Below the pieces are notes generated by a model. The model saw only the letters and a list, made by a program, of their open reading frames with translations, ran no database searches and was not told the origin of the DNA. DNA of 35,549 nt from an uncultured Chlorobiaceae bacterium. Its GTDB lineage: Bacteria > Bacteroidota > Chlorobiia > Chlorobiales > Chlorobiaceae. Below are positions 8,992 through 17,526 of this stretch, piece by piece (position 1 is the first letter of the stretch; every line of letters begins with the position of its first letter). A program made the translations under genes and the position numbers. The stretch is from positions 1-35,549 of the forward strand of contig CAIPMW010000081.1 in assembly GCA_903866255.1 (NCBI GenBank). The letters run 5' to 3'.

Positions 8992-9979
8992 ACCTCTTAT
9001 CCTCTGTTTTGTCACTATTGATCACATTGTTAATTCTGTTGGTCAGCGCTTCGGCTGCCACATAATTTGAGTATCGCTTCAAAAGAAAATTGAGCGCAAC
9101 CACCTCAATAATAACGGTAATATTTTTGCCGGGGAATATGGGTAATTCTACCTGTGGAACTTCAACCCCCAGAATCCTGGTGGATTTGATATCAAGTCCA
9201 AGTCGTTCATAAGCTATCTCCTTGTTCCATTCGAGCAACTCAACAACAACCTGTACCTCCTTGGCCTCACGAATTGCCCTGATGCCAAAATTTGCCCTCA
9301 TATCAACAATACCAAGACCACGAATCTCCATAAAATGGTCAATGATATTATTTCTTCTTGCGGTAAGTGTCGTCGATTCTCCTTTTCTCCGAATAACCAC
9401 AACATCGTCAGCCACCAGGCCATGCCCCCGCTCGACAAGATCAAGGGCAACTTCTGACTTGCCGAGTCCACTTTTGCCTGTCAGCAAAACACCGACACCA
9501 TACACATCCACCATTGAGCCATGGTACTGCTGGTACAACGAAAAATTGTCGTCAAGAAAGTCAGTAATATTGTAAATGGCTTTCGTTGAGGAGCATCTGG
9601 TGCTGTATACCGGAATTGCAGCCTCTGTGGCCATATCGAGCAAAACGGGAGGGAGCTTGTTATTGCTGGTTAGAATAATACAGGGCATTTTGAAGCGCAC
9701 AATATTCTGAAACGCCAGAAGGCGGGCGTTTTCATCAAGATGATTCAAAAAACGAGTTTCGGTATTACCAAGAATCTGCACCCGTTTGTAGGTAAACAGA
9801 TTGGTAAATCCAGCCAGAGCAAGACCCGGACGATGAAGGTCACGCTCAAAAATCCGTCGTCTACTCTCATCAACGTTATTGAGACGCTTCAATTTAATAT
9901 CGTACTTCTTGCCGAGAGTATTATAAAACTCCGCAACGGTTATGGACTGCTTTTTTAATCCTTTTTGATCAAGGTTCAT
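8984..9979 (-). CDS. hprK: HPr kinase/phosphorylase
   Basis: HprK phosphorylates a serine of HPr-like proteins with ATP and can reverse the reaction; it links carbon or energy state to regulation. From ATG 9979 the protein is 331 residues. The C-terminal kinase domain has HGSMVDVYGVGVLLTG followed by P-loop GKSGLGKS (about 168-175), ADDVV and the HprK signature MEIRGLGIVDM. The N-terminal domain matches the family loosely. Green sulfur bacteria are not known to import sugars by PTS, so its target here is unclear. GTG 10012 also opens the frame, but a TATAAT-like box at 9998-10003 lies inside that extension, favouring 9979. The end overlaps the binding-protein gene. Confidence 0.93.
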   Translation of the reverse strand: MNLDQKGLKKQSITVAEFYNTLGKKYDIKLKRLNNVDESRRRIFERDLHRPGLALAGFTNLFTYKRVQILGNTETRFLNHLDENARLLAFQNIVRFKMPCIILTSNNKLPPVLLDMATEAAIPVYSTRCSSTKAIYNITDFLDDNFSLYQQYHGSMVDVYGVGVLLTGKSGLGKSEVALDLVERGHGLVADDVVVIRRKGESTTLTARRNNIIDHFMEIRGLGIVDMRANFGIRAIREAKEVQVVVELLEWNKEIAYERLGLDIKSTRILGVEVPQVELPIFPGKNITVIIEVVALNFLLKRYSNYVAAEALTNRINNVINSDKTEDKRYD

Positions 9980-9997
9980 AACTTCAGCAATCGATAT

Positions 9998-10003
9998 ATT
10001 ATA
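9998..10003 (-). promoter_or_regulatory. Possible -10 box for hprK
   Basis: TATAAT on the minus strand, 19 bases ahead of the chosen hprK start and just after the hpf terminator hairpin. No good -35 box is visible at the expected distance, so this is only suggestive. Confidence 0.3.
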
Positions 10004-10021
10004 AAAGCCCACAAAATAAAC

Positions 10022-10046
10022 GCGAGGCGTCTCTCATACGCCCCGC
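10022..10046 (-). terminator. Hairpin terminator after hpf
   Basis: On the minus strand, a 9-bp GC-rich stem with one mismatch (GCGGGGCGT / ACGCCTCGC, 7-base loop) begins 10 bases after the hpf stop and is followed by a T-rich tract (GTTTATTTTG). It probably separates hpf from hprK. Confidence 0.55.
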
Positions 10047-10056
10047 AAATCTACGA

Positions 10057-10383
10057 TTATACCACCTGCATTTTTTCCTTGTGGCGTAAAAGCTGACGGC
10101 TCAATGCCTCGACACAGGTCTCGATAGTCTGCTCATAGGTCACGCCAGCCTCTTTTGCCACAAAAACATTCTGTGGCACGTGCACCGTTATTTCTGCAAG
10201 TTTATTCTTTTCAAAATCATTTTTCTGATGATCCAGAATGACATGACAACTGATAATGCCCGGAAATACTCTTGCCAGCGGAAGCACTGCATTTCGGGCA
10301 TACTCCTCTATGGCACTGTGATTGCTGGAATGGCGCAGAGTAACGGTTACATTGACCGGATCACTGGTAACAACTTTTGTCAT
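10057..10383 (-). CDS. hpf: Ribosome hibernation promoting factor (short HPF/RaiA family)
   Basis: A 108-residue member of the HPF/YfiA family, which binds the 30S decoding centre in slow-growing cells and favours 70S or 100S inactive ribosomes. Family features are the N-terminal NVTVTLRHSSNHSAIEEYARNAV split over strand and helix, the central VILDHQKN...AEITVHVPQNVFVAKE, and a basic C-terminal helix (LSRQLLRHKEK). The length fits the short form without the long-HPF dimerisation domain. The frame could start four codons earlier, but ATG 10383 has GGAGA about six bases upstream. It is flanked by its own terminator. Confidence 0.88.
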   Translation of the reverse strand: MTKVVTSDPVNVTVTLRHSSNHSAIEEYARNAVLPLARVFPGIISCHVILDHQKNDFEKNKLAEITVHVPQNVFVAKEAGVTYEQTIETCVEALSRQLLRHKEKMQVV

Positions 10384-10464
10384 AATAGTCTCCATTGAAA
10401 GAAGTTAAACGTCATGAAGGAACAAGACCCCGACAACAGGGAGCAGTCAGGGCCCATAGCAGAT

Positions 10465-11475
10465 TTATGCGTTGGGATGCGCTTTGAGGTAAACCTCCCT
10501 CAAGCGTTCAAAGGTAACATGAGTATATATTTCAGTGGTCGAAAGATTGCTGTGACCAAGCATCTCACTGACACTCTTGAGATCGGCCCCGCTATTCAAA
10601 AGATGAGTGGCAAACGAGTGGCGCAACAAATGAGGGTTTTTCTTTTTCTGCTCGGTAACTGATTTAAGATATTTTCTGGTCAATCTCTGGATAAGCATGG
10701 GATAAAGCTTTTTGCCCCTTTTGGTTACAAAAACATAAAGCGGCAACCCCGCCTCCCTCTCCTCCCCTATTCTAAAGAAGTTTCTGCGGACTTCAAAATA
10801 TTTTTTAAGCGCATCAATGGTTGGTCGCCCAACAGGAACAATTCTCTGCTTCCTCCCTTTTCCAGTCAGCTTCACATAACCATCCTCAAGATTGAGTGCT
10901 TCCATCGTCAATTCAGTCAATTCGGAAAGCCGAAGTCCGCTGCCATAGAGTAGCTCCAGAATACTCCTGTCGCGCTCAAGAACAAAAGAGGTACCAGAGG
11001 CCCCCACTTCCATAATTCTGGTATGGGCCAAACCGGAAGGAAGCACTTCATTAAAAAGCTTTTCTGTCTGCTGCTCAGTCAAAAAGGCCGGAACCCTCTG
11101 CGGATACTTTGGGGCAACAAGAGAGGAGAATGGAGAGTTCCTGATATATCCATACTCTTGCATATACCGGTAAAAACTTTTTATGGCGGCAAGTTTTCTT
11201 GCCACAGATCTCTGCTGTATTCCCCGTTGCATCAAGGATCCCATAAAAAGCCTTATATCAAGCGGCGTCACCTGTACCGGCTCAAAACAGGTCAGATCAT
11301 CAAGCCCGAGATGCTGTACGAGAAATGAGAAAAATTGTGCAAGATCAGTTCTGTATGCCAGTATCGTATTCTGCGATAAATTTCTGCTGCTTTTCAATTT
11401 GCCAAGAAACTCACTCACAGGAAGGTTGCCCTGCTGAAAGATTGCAGGCACGGGAGAGGGAGAAGGGCGCTTCAT
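10465..11475 (-). CDS. Tyrosine recombinase of the XerC/XerD family
   Basis: A 336-residue site-specific recombinase, probably one of the pair that resolves chromosome dimers at dif with FtsK; XerC and XerD cannot be told apart by eye. The N-terminal SAM-like DNA-binding domain ([21 protein letters not shown] split motif) is followed by the catalytic domain. All catalytic residues are visible: R182 in [10 protein letters not shown]206 in TGKGRK, H282 and R285 in [11 protein letters not shown]308 in LGHSN and Y317 in TEIYTHV. It is about 30 residues longer than most Xer proteins, partly through a loop around 143-170. The ATG overlaps the upstream stop as ATGA, so it is probably translated with the neighbour. 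Confidence 0.9.
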   Translation of the reverse strand: MKRPSPSPVPAIFQQGNLPVSEFLGKLKSSRNLSQNTILAYRTDLAQFFSFLVQHLGLDDLTCFEPVQVTPLDIRLFMGSLMQRGIQQRSVARKLAAIKSFYRYMQEYGYIRNSPFSSLVAPKYPQRVPAFLTEQQTEKLFNEVLPSGLAHTRIMEVGASGTSFVLERDRSILELLYGSGLRLSELTELTMEALNLEDGYVKLTGKGRKQRIVPVGRPTIDALKKYFEVRRNFFRIGEEREAGLPLYVFVTKRGKKLYPMLIQRLTRKYLKSVTEQKKKNPHLLRHSFATHLLNSGADLKSVSEMLGHSNLSTTEIYTHVTFERLREVYLKAHPNA

Positions 11476-12335
11476 GATAGTGCAACACAGAGCAGTTCCT
11501 CTCTTTCCCGGAGATAATAAAGATTATCACCCTGGATCAGGAAATTGTTCAGACAGGGTCTGTCAGCCACCTCTTCCATGCAGTCTTCATAGACAAGACG
11601 ACCCCTTCGCCAGACTTTGATCGATGAGCGCCAGAGAGCGGTCAACAGTGGTTGTTCATGCAGTGCAACAGCAGTCAGCGCTCCATACACGATCGATTCC
11701 CAACGGCATGTCTCCGGCCAATTGAAGCCGTCAAGGGGAAAAAGCTCCTCAGGAAGGCCATCCATGATAACTCCTGGAAGAATAATCTTCTGTCGGAGTT
11801 CTTCTGGAACAACGACCTCTCTGATGGCTTTGACTTGAGCAGCATCAAGGGCTGGCTTGCTGATTTCCAAACCGGCAAGAGAATCAACAAACAAAAACTG
11901 CTGTTCTGGAAATCCTCCAAAATAGGTTGTTTGACAGACAAGAAACTCATCCCCAAGATTAGCGATGAAAGCAATATCAGGGCGTGACCACACCACCTGC
12001 CCGGTTTTGAAATCAATGCACCAGATACCCTTGTGTTCGGGGCTGTGCGGCAGGCAGACATAACAATAGACGAGCCCCCCGCAGGTTGTTTCAATTCCTG
12101 TGAACCAGCCGTCACCGGCAGGAACACCCTGCACAGCATCTATCAAGAGATAATCATCACAAAAAACTCGCCCGGTAATGGGTTCAATGCCGAAAAACAG
12201 CGTTCGCCTGTTGCTGGAAAAACGCTTCTGCCCGATAAGGTCACCGGTTTCGGTAAACATCAGTTGCCAGATCAGGGCACCTCGCCCGGCATAATAACGC
12301 CAGCGAACAGCGAGCGGCTCTTCTCCAGGTTTCAT
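11472..12335 (-). CDS. Conserved hypothetical protein, DUF4905-like
   Basis: A 287-residue soluble protein with no signal peptide or membrane helix. It is rich in short beta strands with repeated tryptophan and tyrosine ([49 protein letters not shown]), which suggests a beta-propeller-like or WD-like fold. It resembles proteins labelled DUF4905 in Bacteroidota and Chlorobiota; that label is from memory and unverified. Function is unknown. It overlaps the methyltransferase stop by one base (TAATG) and the recombinase start by four (ATGA), so the three are one translational unit. Confidence 0.7.
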   Translation of the reverse strand: MKPGEEPLAVRWRYYAGRGALIWQLMFTETGDLIGQKRFSSNRRTLFFGIEPITGRVFCDDYLLIDAVQGVPAGDGWFTGIETTCGGLVYCYVCLPHSPEHKGIWCIDFKTGQVVWSRPDIAFIANLGDEFLVCQTTYFGGFPEQQFLFVDSLAGLEISKPALDAAQVKAIREVVVPEELRQKIILPGVIMDGLPEELFPLDGFNWPETCRWESIVYGALTAVALHEQPLLTALWRSSIKVWRRGRLVYEDCMEEVADRPCLNNFLIQGDNLYYLREREELLCVALS

Positions 12336-13030
12336 TATCGTCTCAATTTATAGATAGTTACCGGTATAGGCTTTGTTCCAGAAGAACAAATTTTTGGAAA
12401 CGAGGTTATGGAGAAATTGTTTTCCTCTGCCAGCTCAAGAAATTGTTCTGCCATTCTCCGCCGTGGATCGGCGATATAGGATATGCCACCTGGTTTAAGC
12501 AATTTATCGATAGCCGTCACAACAGGAAGCAGGTTCACCCTTTCGTAGAGCACATCAGCAGCAAAGAGCAGGTCAAACTGTTCACGACACTGCACTTGAC
12601 GCCAGTCGAGCTTTTCAGTATCAAGAGTCACCCTGTTTTTCAAACTGTTATACCGTGCAAAACGAAGCGCTTCAAGGGAGTAATCTGTTGCCAGAACACT
12701 TGCCCCATTCCGGGCGGCAACAACCGATACCATACCCACGCCAGCGCCGATCTCAACCACGCGTAACCCCTCAACAGTGAGTTCATCGGCTATAAAAGAG
12801 GAGAGTGATATTGATGACGGCCATATTTCTGCCCAGTAGGGCATCTGCTCATCCTTGATAAAATCCTCTTGCGATATTCGGTCAAGCAGCGCGTAACTGT
12901 CGAGCACACTCAAAAAGCTGAACGATTCTGCACCAAACGTATAGCTTGTTTCAGTCAGATCATACTCTTCAGACAAAGCGTTATAAAGCAACCGGAGATC
13001 CGGGTTCTCCTTTTCGCGGGATACCTGCAT
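12335..13030 (-). CDS. Class I SAM-dependent methyltransferase (lysine methyltransferase/METTL21-like)
   Basis: A 231-residue methyltransferase. The signature before the SAM site, MPYWAEIWPSSISLSSFI, is typical of the Methyltransf_16 group of protein lysine methyltransferases. It is followed by SAM motif I VVEIGAGVGMVSVVAA, an acidic residue after ATDYS and a motif-IV-like FDLLFAADVLYE. The substrate cannot be told from sequence. GTG 13033 directly precedes ATG 13030; the ATG has AGG six bases upstream. It is the first gene of the leftward trio and diverges from queF across about 120 bp. Confidence 0.8.
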   Translation of the reverse strand: MQVSREKENPDLRLLYNALSEEYDLTETSYTFGAESFSFLSVLDSYALLDRISQEDFIKDEQMPYWAEIWPSSISLSSFIADELTVEGLRVVEIGAGVGMVSVVAARNGASVLATDYSLEALRFARYNSLKNRVTLDTEKLDWRQVQCREQFDLLFAADVLYERVNLLPVVTAIDKLLKPGGISYIADPRRRMAEQFLELAEENNFSITSFPKICSSGTKPIPVTIYKLRR

Positions 13031-13148
13031 CACGACCTGTGGTTAAATAGAGAAACAAATAACATACAGAAGTTACCAAAAATAGCCATCGATTTCTATT
13101 TTCAATCCATAAGAGCCCTGTTTTACGAAACACAAACGCTGAAAGAGC

Positions 13149-13499
13149 ATGAAAAAAGAGATTCTTGAACGTTTCGACAATACCTATCCCGCCAGAGATT
13201 ACACCATTGAAATTGTTAACCCCGAGTTTACCTCAGTATGCCCGATAACCGGACTTCCGGACTTTGGCACCGTTACCATCCGCTATGTGCCCGACAACAG
13301 TTGTGTTGAGCTGAAGTCTCTAAAATATTATTTTCTCGAATTTCGTAATGCGGGAATCTTTTACGAAAATATTACAAACAGGATTCTTGATGACCTTGTT
13401 AGTCTCCTTCAGCCAAGATCGCTGACGGTGATAACCGAGTGGAAAGCCAGGGGGGGGATTACCGAAACTGTTACGGTCAGCTACGGCGCAAACTGCTGA
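13149..13499 (+). CDS. queF: NADPH-dependent 7-cyano-7-deazaguanine (preQ0) reductase
   Basis: QueF reduces the nitrile of preQ0 to the amine of preQ1 in queuosine tRNA modification. The 116-residue length is that of the small, single-domain class. The catalytic cysteine is C31 in TSVCPITG and the catalytic aspartate is D38 in LPDFG. The substrate-binding QueF motif CVELKSLKYYF (52-62) and FRNAGIFYE follow. The ATG has GAAAGAG just upstream. No other queuosine gene is in the window, and no preQ1-riboswitch-like pseudoknot is evident in the 118-bp leader. Confidence 0.95.
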   Translation: MKKEILERFDNTYPARDYTIEIVNPEFTSVCPITGLPDFGTVTIRYVPDNSCVELKSLKYYFLEFRNAGIFYENITNRILDDLVSLLQPRSLTVITEWKARGGITETVTVSYGANC

Positions 13500-13510
13500 A
13501 AGGGGTAAAA

Positions 13511-13541
13511 AAAAGCCCCGGAGGAGCACTCTGAGGCTTTT
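13511..13541. terminator. Bidirectional terminator between queF and pscC
   Basis: The stem is AAAAGCC / GGCTTTT, then a C/A mismatch, then CGGAG / CTCTG with a 5-base loop. A-rich sequence precedes it and TCTTTTT follows, so it suits both convergent genes. Confidence 0.7.
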
Positions 13542-13578
13542 CTTTTTAACGGATTGCTGAATATCAGGCTTACTTCGA

Positions 13579-14229
13579 TCAGTATTTATCAAGCCCCTCG
13601 TTCAGGAACTGCATGATTTTAATGCCATCTTCAGGGGTGATCATACCGCCAGCGGCACCCTCCATACGCTTTACAACTATGTCAATCTTGCCAGTCTTCT
13701 TGTACTTGGTTTTTAATGCATCCATTGTTGATTCCTGCGAATGACAGATGTTGCATTTTGCGGTCCAAAGCGCCTTTGCCCCCTTGAAATCAAAACCTGG
13801 AGGAGCCACGGGGACATTTGCCGACACAACCGGTTTCTCAAGATATGCTTTCAGCTCAGTAACAGAGCGAATGTACTCACCTTTGGTCGTCGTCGTGCGA
13901 CCGGTTGTGGACATCAATATCCCTGAAGGTCTGAACCAGAGGGAAGCAAACATGACTGCTACAATGGCAACAATACTAAGTGGAAAACTCAAAAACCATT
14001 TAGAACTGATTCTGGAGGACATTTTGCCAAGGCCCATAATCACAGATGAGGCAAAAAGAATCAGGCAGAGCCACCCGGCAAAAGAGCGTAAAGGCGTTAA
14101 AAAGGGCGAAAGAGTATCTGCCGGTAACTTATAGCCGGTTATAAATGATAAACCGAAAAAAAACGACCCCATTAAGACAGCGCCACCTGCTGCGACAGCA
14201 AGAAGCTTCCCGTTTGATTTGTTGTCCAT
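13579..14229 (-). CDS. pscC: Photosynthetic reaction-centre cytochrome c (c-551/cz)
   Basis: PscC is the membrane-bound cytochrome that passes electrons from the menaquinol/cytochrome bc complex to the P840 special pair of the green sulfur bacterial type I reaction centre. The 216-residue protein has three N-terminal membrane helices (about 8-30, 50-68, 79-98), including LTPLRSFAGWLCLILFASSVIMGLGKMS in parts. The periplasmic mono-haem domain has C159-N-I-C162-H163. A downstream KTKYKKTGKIDIVVKRMEGA region carries candidate axial methionine M189; M196 is also possible. The start (MDNKSNGKLLA) matches what is recalled for the Chlorobaculum protein. The gene stands alone, convergent with queF and divergent from comM. 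It is the best lineage marker here. Confidence 0.93.
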   Translation of the reverse strand: MDNKSNGKLLAVAAGGAVLMGSFFFGLSFITGYKLPADTLSPFLTPLRSFAGWLCLILFASSVIMGLGKMSSRISSKWFLSFPLSIVAIVAVMFASLWFRPSGILMSTTGRTTTTKGEYIRSVTELKAYLEKPVVSANVPVAPPGFDFKGAKALWTAKCNICHSQESTMDALKTKYKKTGKIDIVVKRMEGAAGGMITPEDGIKIMQFLNEGLDKY

Positions 14230-14268
14230 GACAGGTAGTAAATTAAGGTGTTAGTGGCTTAACCAGAA

Positions 14269-14298
14269 ATTATAGGGAAAGATAAGCATAAATAGTAA
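14269..14298 (-). promoter_or_regulatory. Candidate promoter of pscC
   Basis: On the minus strand, TATAAT (14269-14274) lies 18 bp downstream of a weak TTACTA (14293-14298), 40 bases ahead of the pscC start. The -10 is consensus and the -35 is poor. Confidence 0.35.
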
Positions 14299-14355
14299 AG
14301 GCCACAAATAGAAACCATAAAAAGGTTGTGTTTTAAAAACAGAAAAGCAGACAAA

Positions 14356-14386
14356 AAGAAATATTCACGTATTCTGAATATTTCTT
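14356..14386. repeat. AT-rich 12-bp inverted repeat between pscC and comM
   Basis: Perfect arms AAGAAATATTCA / TGAATATTTCTT with a 7-base loop, 42 bases ahead of the comM start in the divergent intergenic region. On the minus strand it is followed by TTTTTG, like a terminator, but no leftward gene ends here. It may be an operator or an RNA hairpin. Confidence 0.6.
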
Positions 14387-14427
14387 ATTTTGGCGTATAA
14401 ATACCATAAAAAAATCTATTATCCGCC

Positions 14428-15987
14428 ATGCTTTCAACACTCAACGCTGCCGCCCTGATTGGGATTGATGCCCTGAAAGTTACTGTAGAAATAAATGTTA
14501 CGGCAGGGATTCCATCTTTTACAGTAGTTGGTCTGCCCGATAATGCAATCAGGGAGAGTCGGGAGAGAATTCTTACTGCAATAAGAAATTCAGGGTTTAT
14601 CATCCCCCCGAAAAAAATTACGGTAAATCTGGCGCCTGCTGATATTAAAAAAGAGGGTACCGCCTTTGATCTTCCCATTGCCATCGGACTTCTTGGCTCG
14701 CTTGACCTTATCAGCAACCGGTTTGAGGATGCCCTGATTATGGGTGAACTGGCGCTTGATGGCTCACTGCGAAGAATCAATGGAGCGTTGCCAGTTGCAA
14801 TGATGGCTGGTAAAGAGCAGATAAAACGGCTGATTGTGCCATTGCCGAATGCCCCTGAAGCGGCAGTAGCCATATCGGCATCTCATTGCTCCACTATTGA
14901 AGTCTATGGAGTTGAAACCCTGAATGAAACTGTCGCCCTTATGGGAGGTGCCACTCTCTCCAAACCGGTAACCGTCAATGTGGCGGAGCTGTTTGAGGGT
15001 GAACAGGAGTACCCGGTTGATTTTGCCGATATCAAAGGGCAGGGCGCGGCAAAAAAAGCGCTGGAGATTGCAGCGGCTGGCGGCCATAATGTCATCATGA
15101 TCGGGCCTCCCGGCAGTGGAAAAACCATGCTGGCAAAGGGGTTGCCGGGTATTCTTCCCCCGCTTGGTTTTGAAGAGTCACTTGAAACCACAAAAATCTA
15201 CTCGGTGGCAAATTTGCTGGAAAAAGATCGCCCGCTGATGGTCAGGCGGCCATTCCGCAGCCCCCACCATACAACCAGCAATGTGGCGCTGATCGGCGGG
15301 GGAGCAACAGCCAAACCCGGCGAGGTCAGCCTTGCCCACAACGGTATTCTCTTTCTCGACGAGCTGCCTGAATTCAGCCGCAACGCCCTTGAAGTGCTCC
15401 GTCAACCCCTTGAAGACAGAGAGGTCATCGTCTCCAGAGTTGCCATTACGACAAAATATCCGGCAGGCTTCATGCTGATTGCCGCCATGAACCCCAGCCC
15501 CGCAGGAGCGCTGAAAGATCGTGACGGCAATTTGACGGCTCCACCAAGGCTGATTCAGCGCTATCTTTCAAAAATATCGGGCCCGCTGCTTGATCGTATT
15601 GATATACACATTGATGTCCCAAAAGTCGAAAACTCCGACCTCTTTACCTCATCAACCGCTGAAAATTCCTACACCATCCGTCAGCGGGTGATCACCGCCC
15701 GCAACATCCAGCAACAGCGTTTTGCCACCACCCTGTCTCCAAAAATCTATACCAATGCCCAGATGAATACCCGGCAGATCAAGAGCTTCTGTCGGCTCGA
15801 CCGGGAGAGTTCCCAAAAGCTGATGGATGCCATGAACCGGATGAGCCTCTCGGCAAGGGCGCACGACCGAATTATCAAGGTAAGCCGTACCATCGCCGAT
15901 CTTGATAACTCCGAACAGATTTCCATGAAACATCTTATCCAGGGCATTCAGTACCGGAACCTTGACAGGGATTTCTGGAGCTTCTGA
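14428..15987 (+). CDS. comM: ComM/YifB family AAA+ ATPase (Mg-chelatase-like)
   Basis: ComM is a hexameric helicase that extends branch migration during natural transformation; many non-competent bacteria carry it too. The 519 residues show the normal order: an N-terminal Lon-like domain (IPSFTVVGLPDNAIRESRERI), a Mg-chelatase ATPase with Walker A GPPGSGKT (226-233), HHTTSNVALIGGG, Walker B FLDELPEF (DE 310-311), and a C-terminal domain ending in RTIADLDNSEQI. The segment after AAMNP, which in most ComM proteins is a four-cysteine zinc site (CPCGYYG...), here reads SPAGALKDRDGNL and has no cysteine. The following QRYLSKISGPLLDRIDIHI is normal, so this looks like a lineage change rather than damage. 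No clear ribosome-binding site is seen. Confidence 0.93.
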   Translation: MLSTLNAAALIGIDALKVTVEINVTAGIPSFTVVGLPDNAIRESRERILTAIRNSGFIIPPKKITVNLAPADIKKEGTAFDLPIAIGLLGSLDLISNRFEDALIMGELALDGSLRRINGALPVAMMAGKEQIKRLIVPLPNAPEAAVAISASHCSTIEVYGVETLNETVALMGGATLSKPVTVNVAELFEGEQEYPVDFADIKGQGAAKKALEIAAAGGHNVIMIGPPGSGKTMLAKGLPGILPPLGFEESLETTKIYSVANLLEKDRPLMVRRPFRSPHHTTSNVALIGGGATAKPGEVSLAHNGILFLDELPEFSRNALEVLRQPLEDREVIVSRVAITTKYPAGFMLIAAMNPSPAGALKDRDGNLTAPPRLIQRYLSKISGPLLDRIDIHIDVPKVENSDLFTSSTAENSYTIRQRVITARNIQQQRFATTLSPKIYTNAQMNTRQIKSFCRLDRESSQKLMDAMNRMSLSARAHDRIIKVSRTIADLDNSEQISMKHLIQGIQYRNLDRDFWSF

Positions 15988-16161
15988 GCCTTGATGCCTC
16001 CTTGCATACTTCGGCATAACCCTTCAGGAAAAGATCGAACAGAGAAATGCCGCAGGATATTCCCTTGCAAACATAAGAGAATTTTTTATCTCTTGCCTAT
16101 ATTCAGGGTCAGGTTAAATTCCGGTACCTCCTGTAACAAAAACAGATCAAGGAGACTTTTC

Positions 16162-17466
16162 ATGAAAGAGAGGGGTAAATTCAGTTACGCACTGCTGCTT
16201 GCAGGCTCACTGTTCACCGCCGTTCCCGGCTTTGCCGCCGAGAGTGTTGATGCACGCATAAATCGTCTTGAGCGAGAACTTGCTGAACTGACAACAGCGG
16301 CAAACGGCAAGCTTGTCGCTATTCAGGCACCATCGACCGCCGAACCGGTCTCTCCGCCCCTGCTCTCAACCGCTTCCGGCACCAAAGTTCAATTCTACGG
16401 ATTTACCCGTTTTGACATTTCTTATGATACCGGTCAGATTACTCCGGGCAATATCGCACTCTGGACTCAGCCAAAAATTTCGGGGAAAAATGATGCCGAG
16501 TGGAACCTGACCGCAGGTGCAACCAGGCTTGGCTTGAACCTCAGTGGCCCTGATACGGAAAACATCAAGCTTACAGGCAACATTGAATTCGATTTCCTCA
16601 CCAGCGTTTCGACTGAAAATAATCAGGTGCCCCGCCTGCGTCATGGCTACCTCAAGGCGGTTTGGCCAGCTTCTGATGTGAGCGTCATCGCCGGACAGAC
16701 CTGGGATATCATTTCGTCATTGCTCCCCTTTGTGGATGACCCTGCCATTATGTGGGATGCCGGTAATATCGGTGCACGCCATCCACAGGTACGCGTTACC
16801 AAAGGATTTTTGGTCGGTGAAAAAGGACGCGTCGAAGTGGCGGCTGCAGCGTCAAGAACTATCGGAGAGAAAAACAACACGGTCGGTATTATAGCGACCG
16901 ATCCGGGAAAAGATGCTGCCATACCGACCCTCCAGGGACGAATTGCATATTCAGCGCCATTTCTGGTGCAAAAACAGCCTGCAACGATTGGAATCTCAGG
17001 CCATTATGGCCAGGAGGACTGGGAGACCAACAATACAGGAAATCACAAAACGCTTGACTCCTGGTCATGCAATCTTGAGCTTGCCATGCCCGTCTGTTCT
17101 GAAATAACCATTGCTGGCGAGTACTTTACCGGTTCCAACCTTGATGATTACTATGGCGGTATCGGGCAGGGTGTCAATATTTCAACGGTTAAAGAGATTC
17201 GCGCCACTGGTGGCTGGGCTGCACTCAGATTCAATGCAAGCCCCTCGACCTCTCTGAGCTTCGGAGCAGGCATAGACAACCCGAATGATAATGATCTGCC
17301 TCTCAATGCCCGTTCACAGAACCAGACAATCTTTACCAGTGTCGTCAACAAAATAACACCTGGCTTGATCCTTGGCTTTCAGCTCTCGCAGTGGAAAACC
17401 GACTATAAGGGGGCTGGCGAGAGCAATGCGCTCCGTGCCCAAAGTTCATTGACCTACAAATTTTAG
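16162..17466 (+). CDS. Outer-membrane porin, DcaP-like
   Basis: A 434-residue beta-barrel protein. ATG 16162 has AAGGAGA seven bases upstream; the open frame back to 15991 is not used. A signal peptide (YALLLAGSLFTAVPGFA) is followed by a short coiled coil (VDARINRLERELAELTTA), as in trimeric porins. The barrel begins KVQFYGFTRFDISYDTGQ. AGQTWDIISSLLPF and alternating strands lead to a C-terminal aromatic signature (SSLTYKF) for BAM insertion. The layout resembles the DcaP family; the transported solute is unknown. It stands alone and converges on sppA. Confidence 0.82.
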   Translation: MKERGKFSYALLLAGSLFTAVPGFAAESVDARINRLERELAELTTAANGKLVAIQAPSTAEPVSPPLLSTASGTKVQFYGFTRFDISYDTGQITPGNIALWTQPKISGKNDAEWNLTAGATRLGLNLSGPDTENIKLTGNIEFDFLTSVSTENNQVPRLRHGYLKAVWPASDVSVIAGQTWDIISSLLPFVDDPAIMWDAGNIGARHPQVRVTKGFLVGEKGRVEVAAAASRTIGEKNNTVGIIATDPGKDAAIPTLQGRIAYSAPFLVQKQPATIGISGHYGQEDWETNNTGNHKTLDSWSCNLELAMPVCSEITIAGEYFTGSNLDDYYGGIGQGVNISTVKEIRATGGWAALRFNASPSTSLSFGAGIDNPNDNDLPLNARSQNQTIFTSVVNKITPGLILGFQLSQWKTDYKGAGESNALRAQSSLTYKF

Positions 17467-17485
17467 CGCCCCCCGCGCTGAACAA

Positions 17486-17526
17486 ATATTTCATGCTTCC
17501 CCGCTCATGAGGGAAGTGTGAAATAT
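17486..17526. terminator. Long hairpin between porin gene and sppA
   Basis: A 16-bp stem (ATATTTCATGCTTCCC against GGGAAGTGTGAAATAT, two G-T wobbles) with a 9-base loop. Its right end touches the sppA stop codon. It probably acts as the terminator for the convergent pair. Confidence 0.55.

Noticed and set aside
13031-13148. preQ1 riboswitch ahead of queF
   Set aside because: No matching C-rich hairpin plus A-rich tail could be seen; the region reads as a plain divergent promoter gap.
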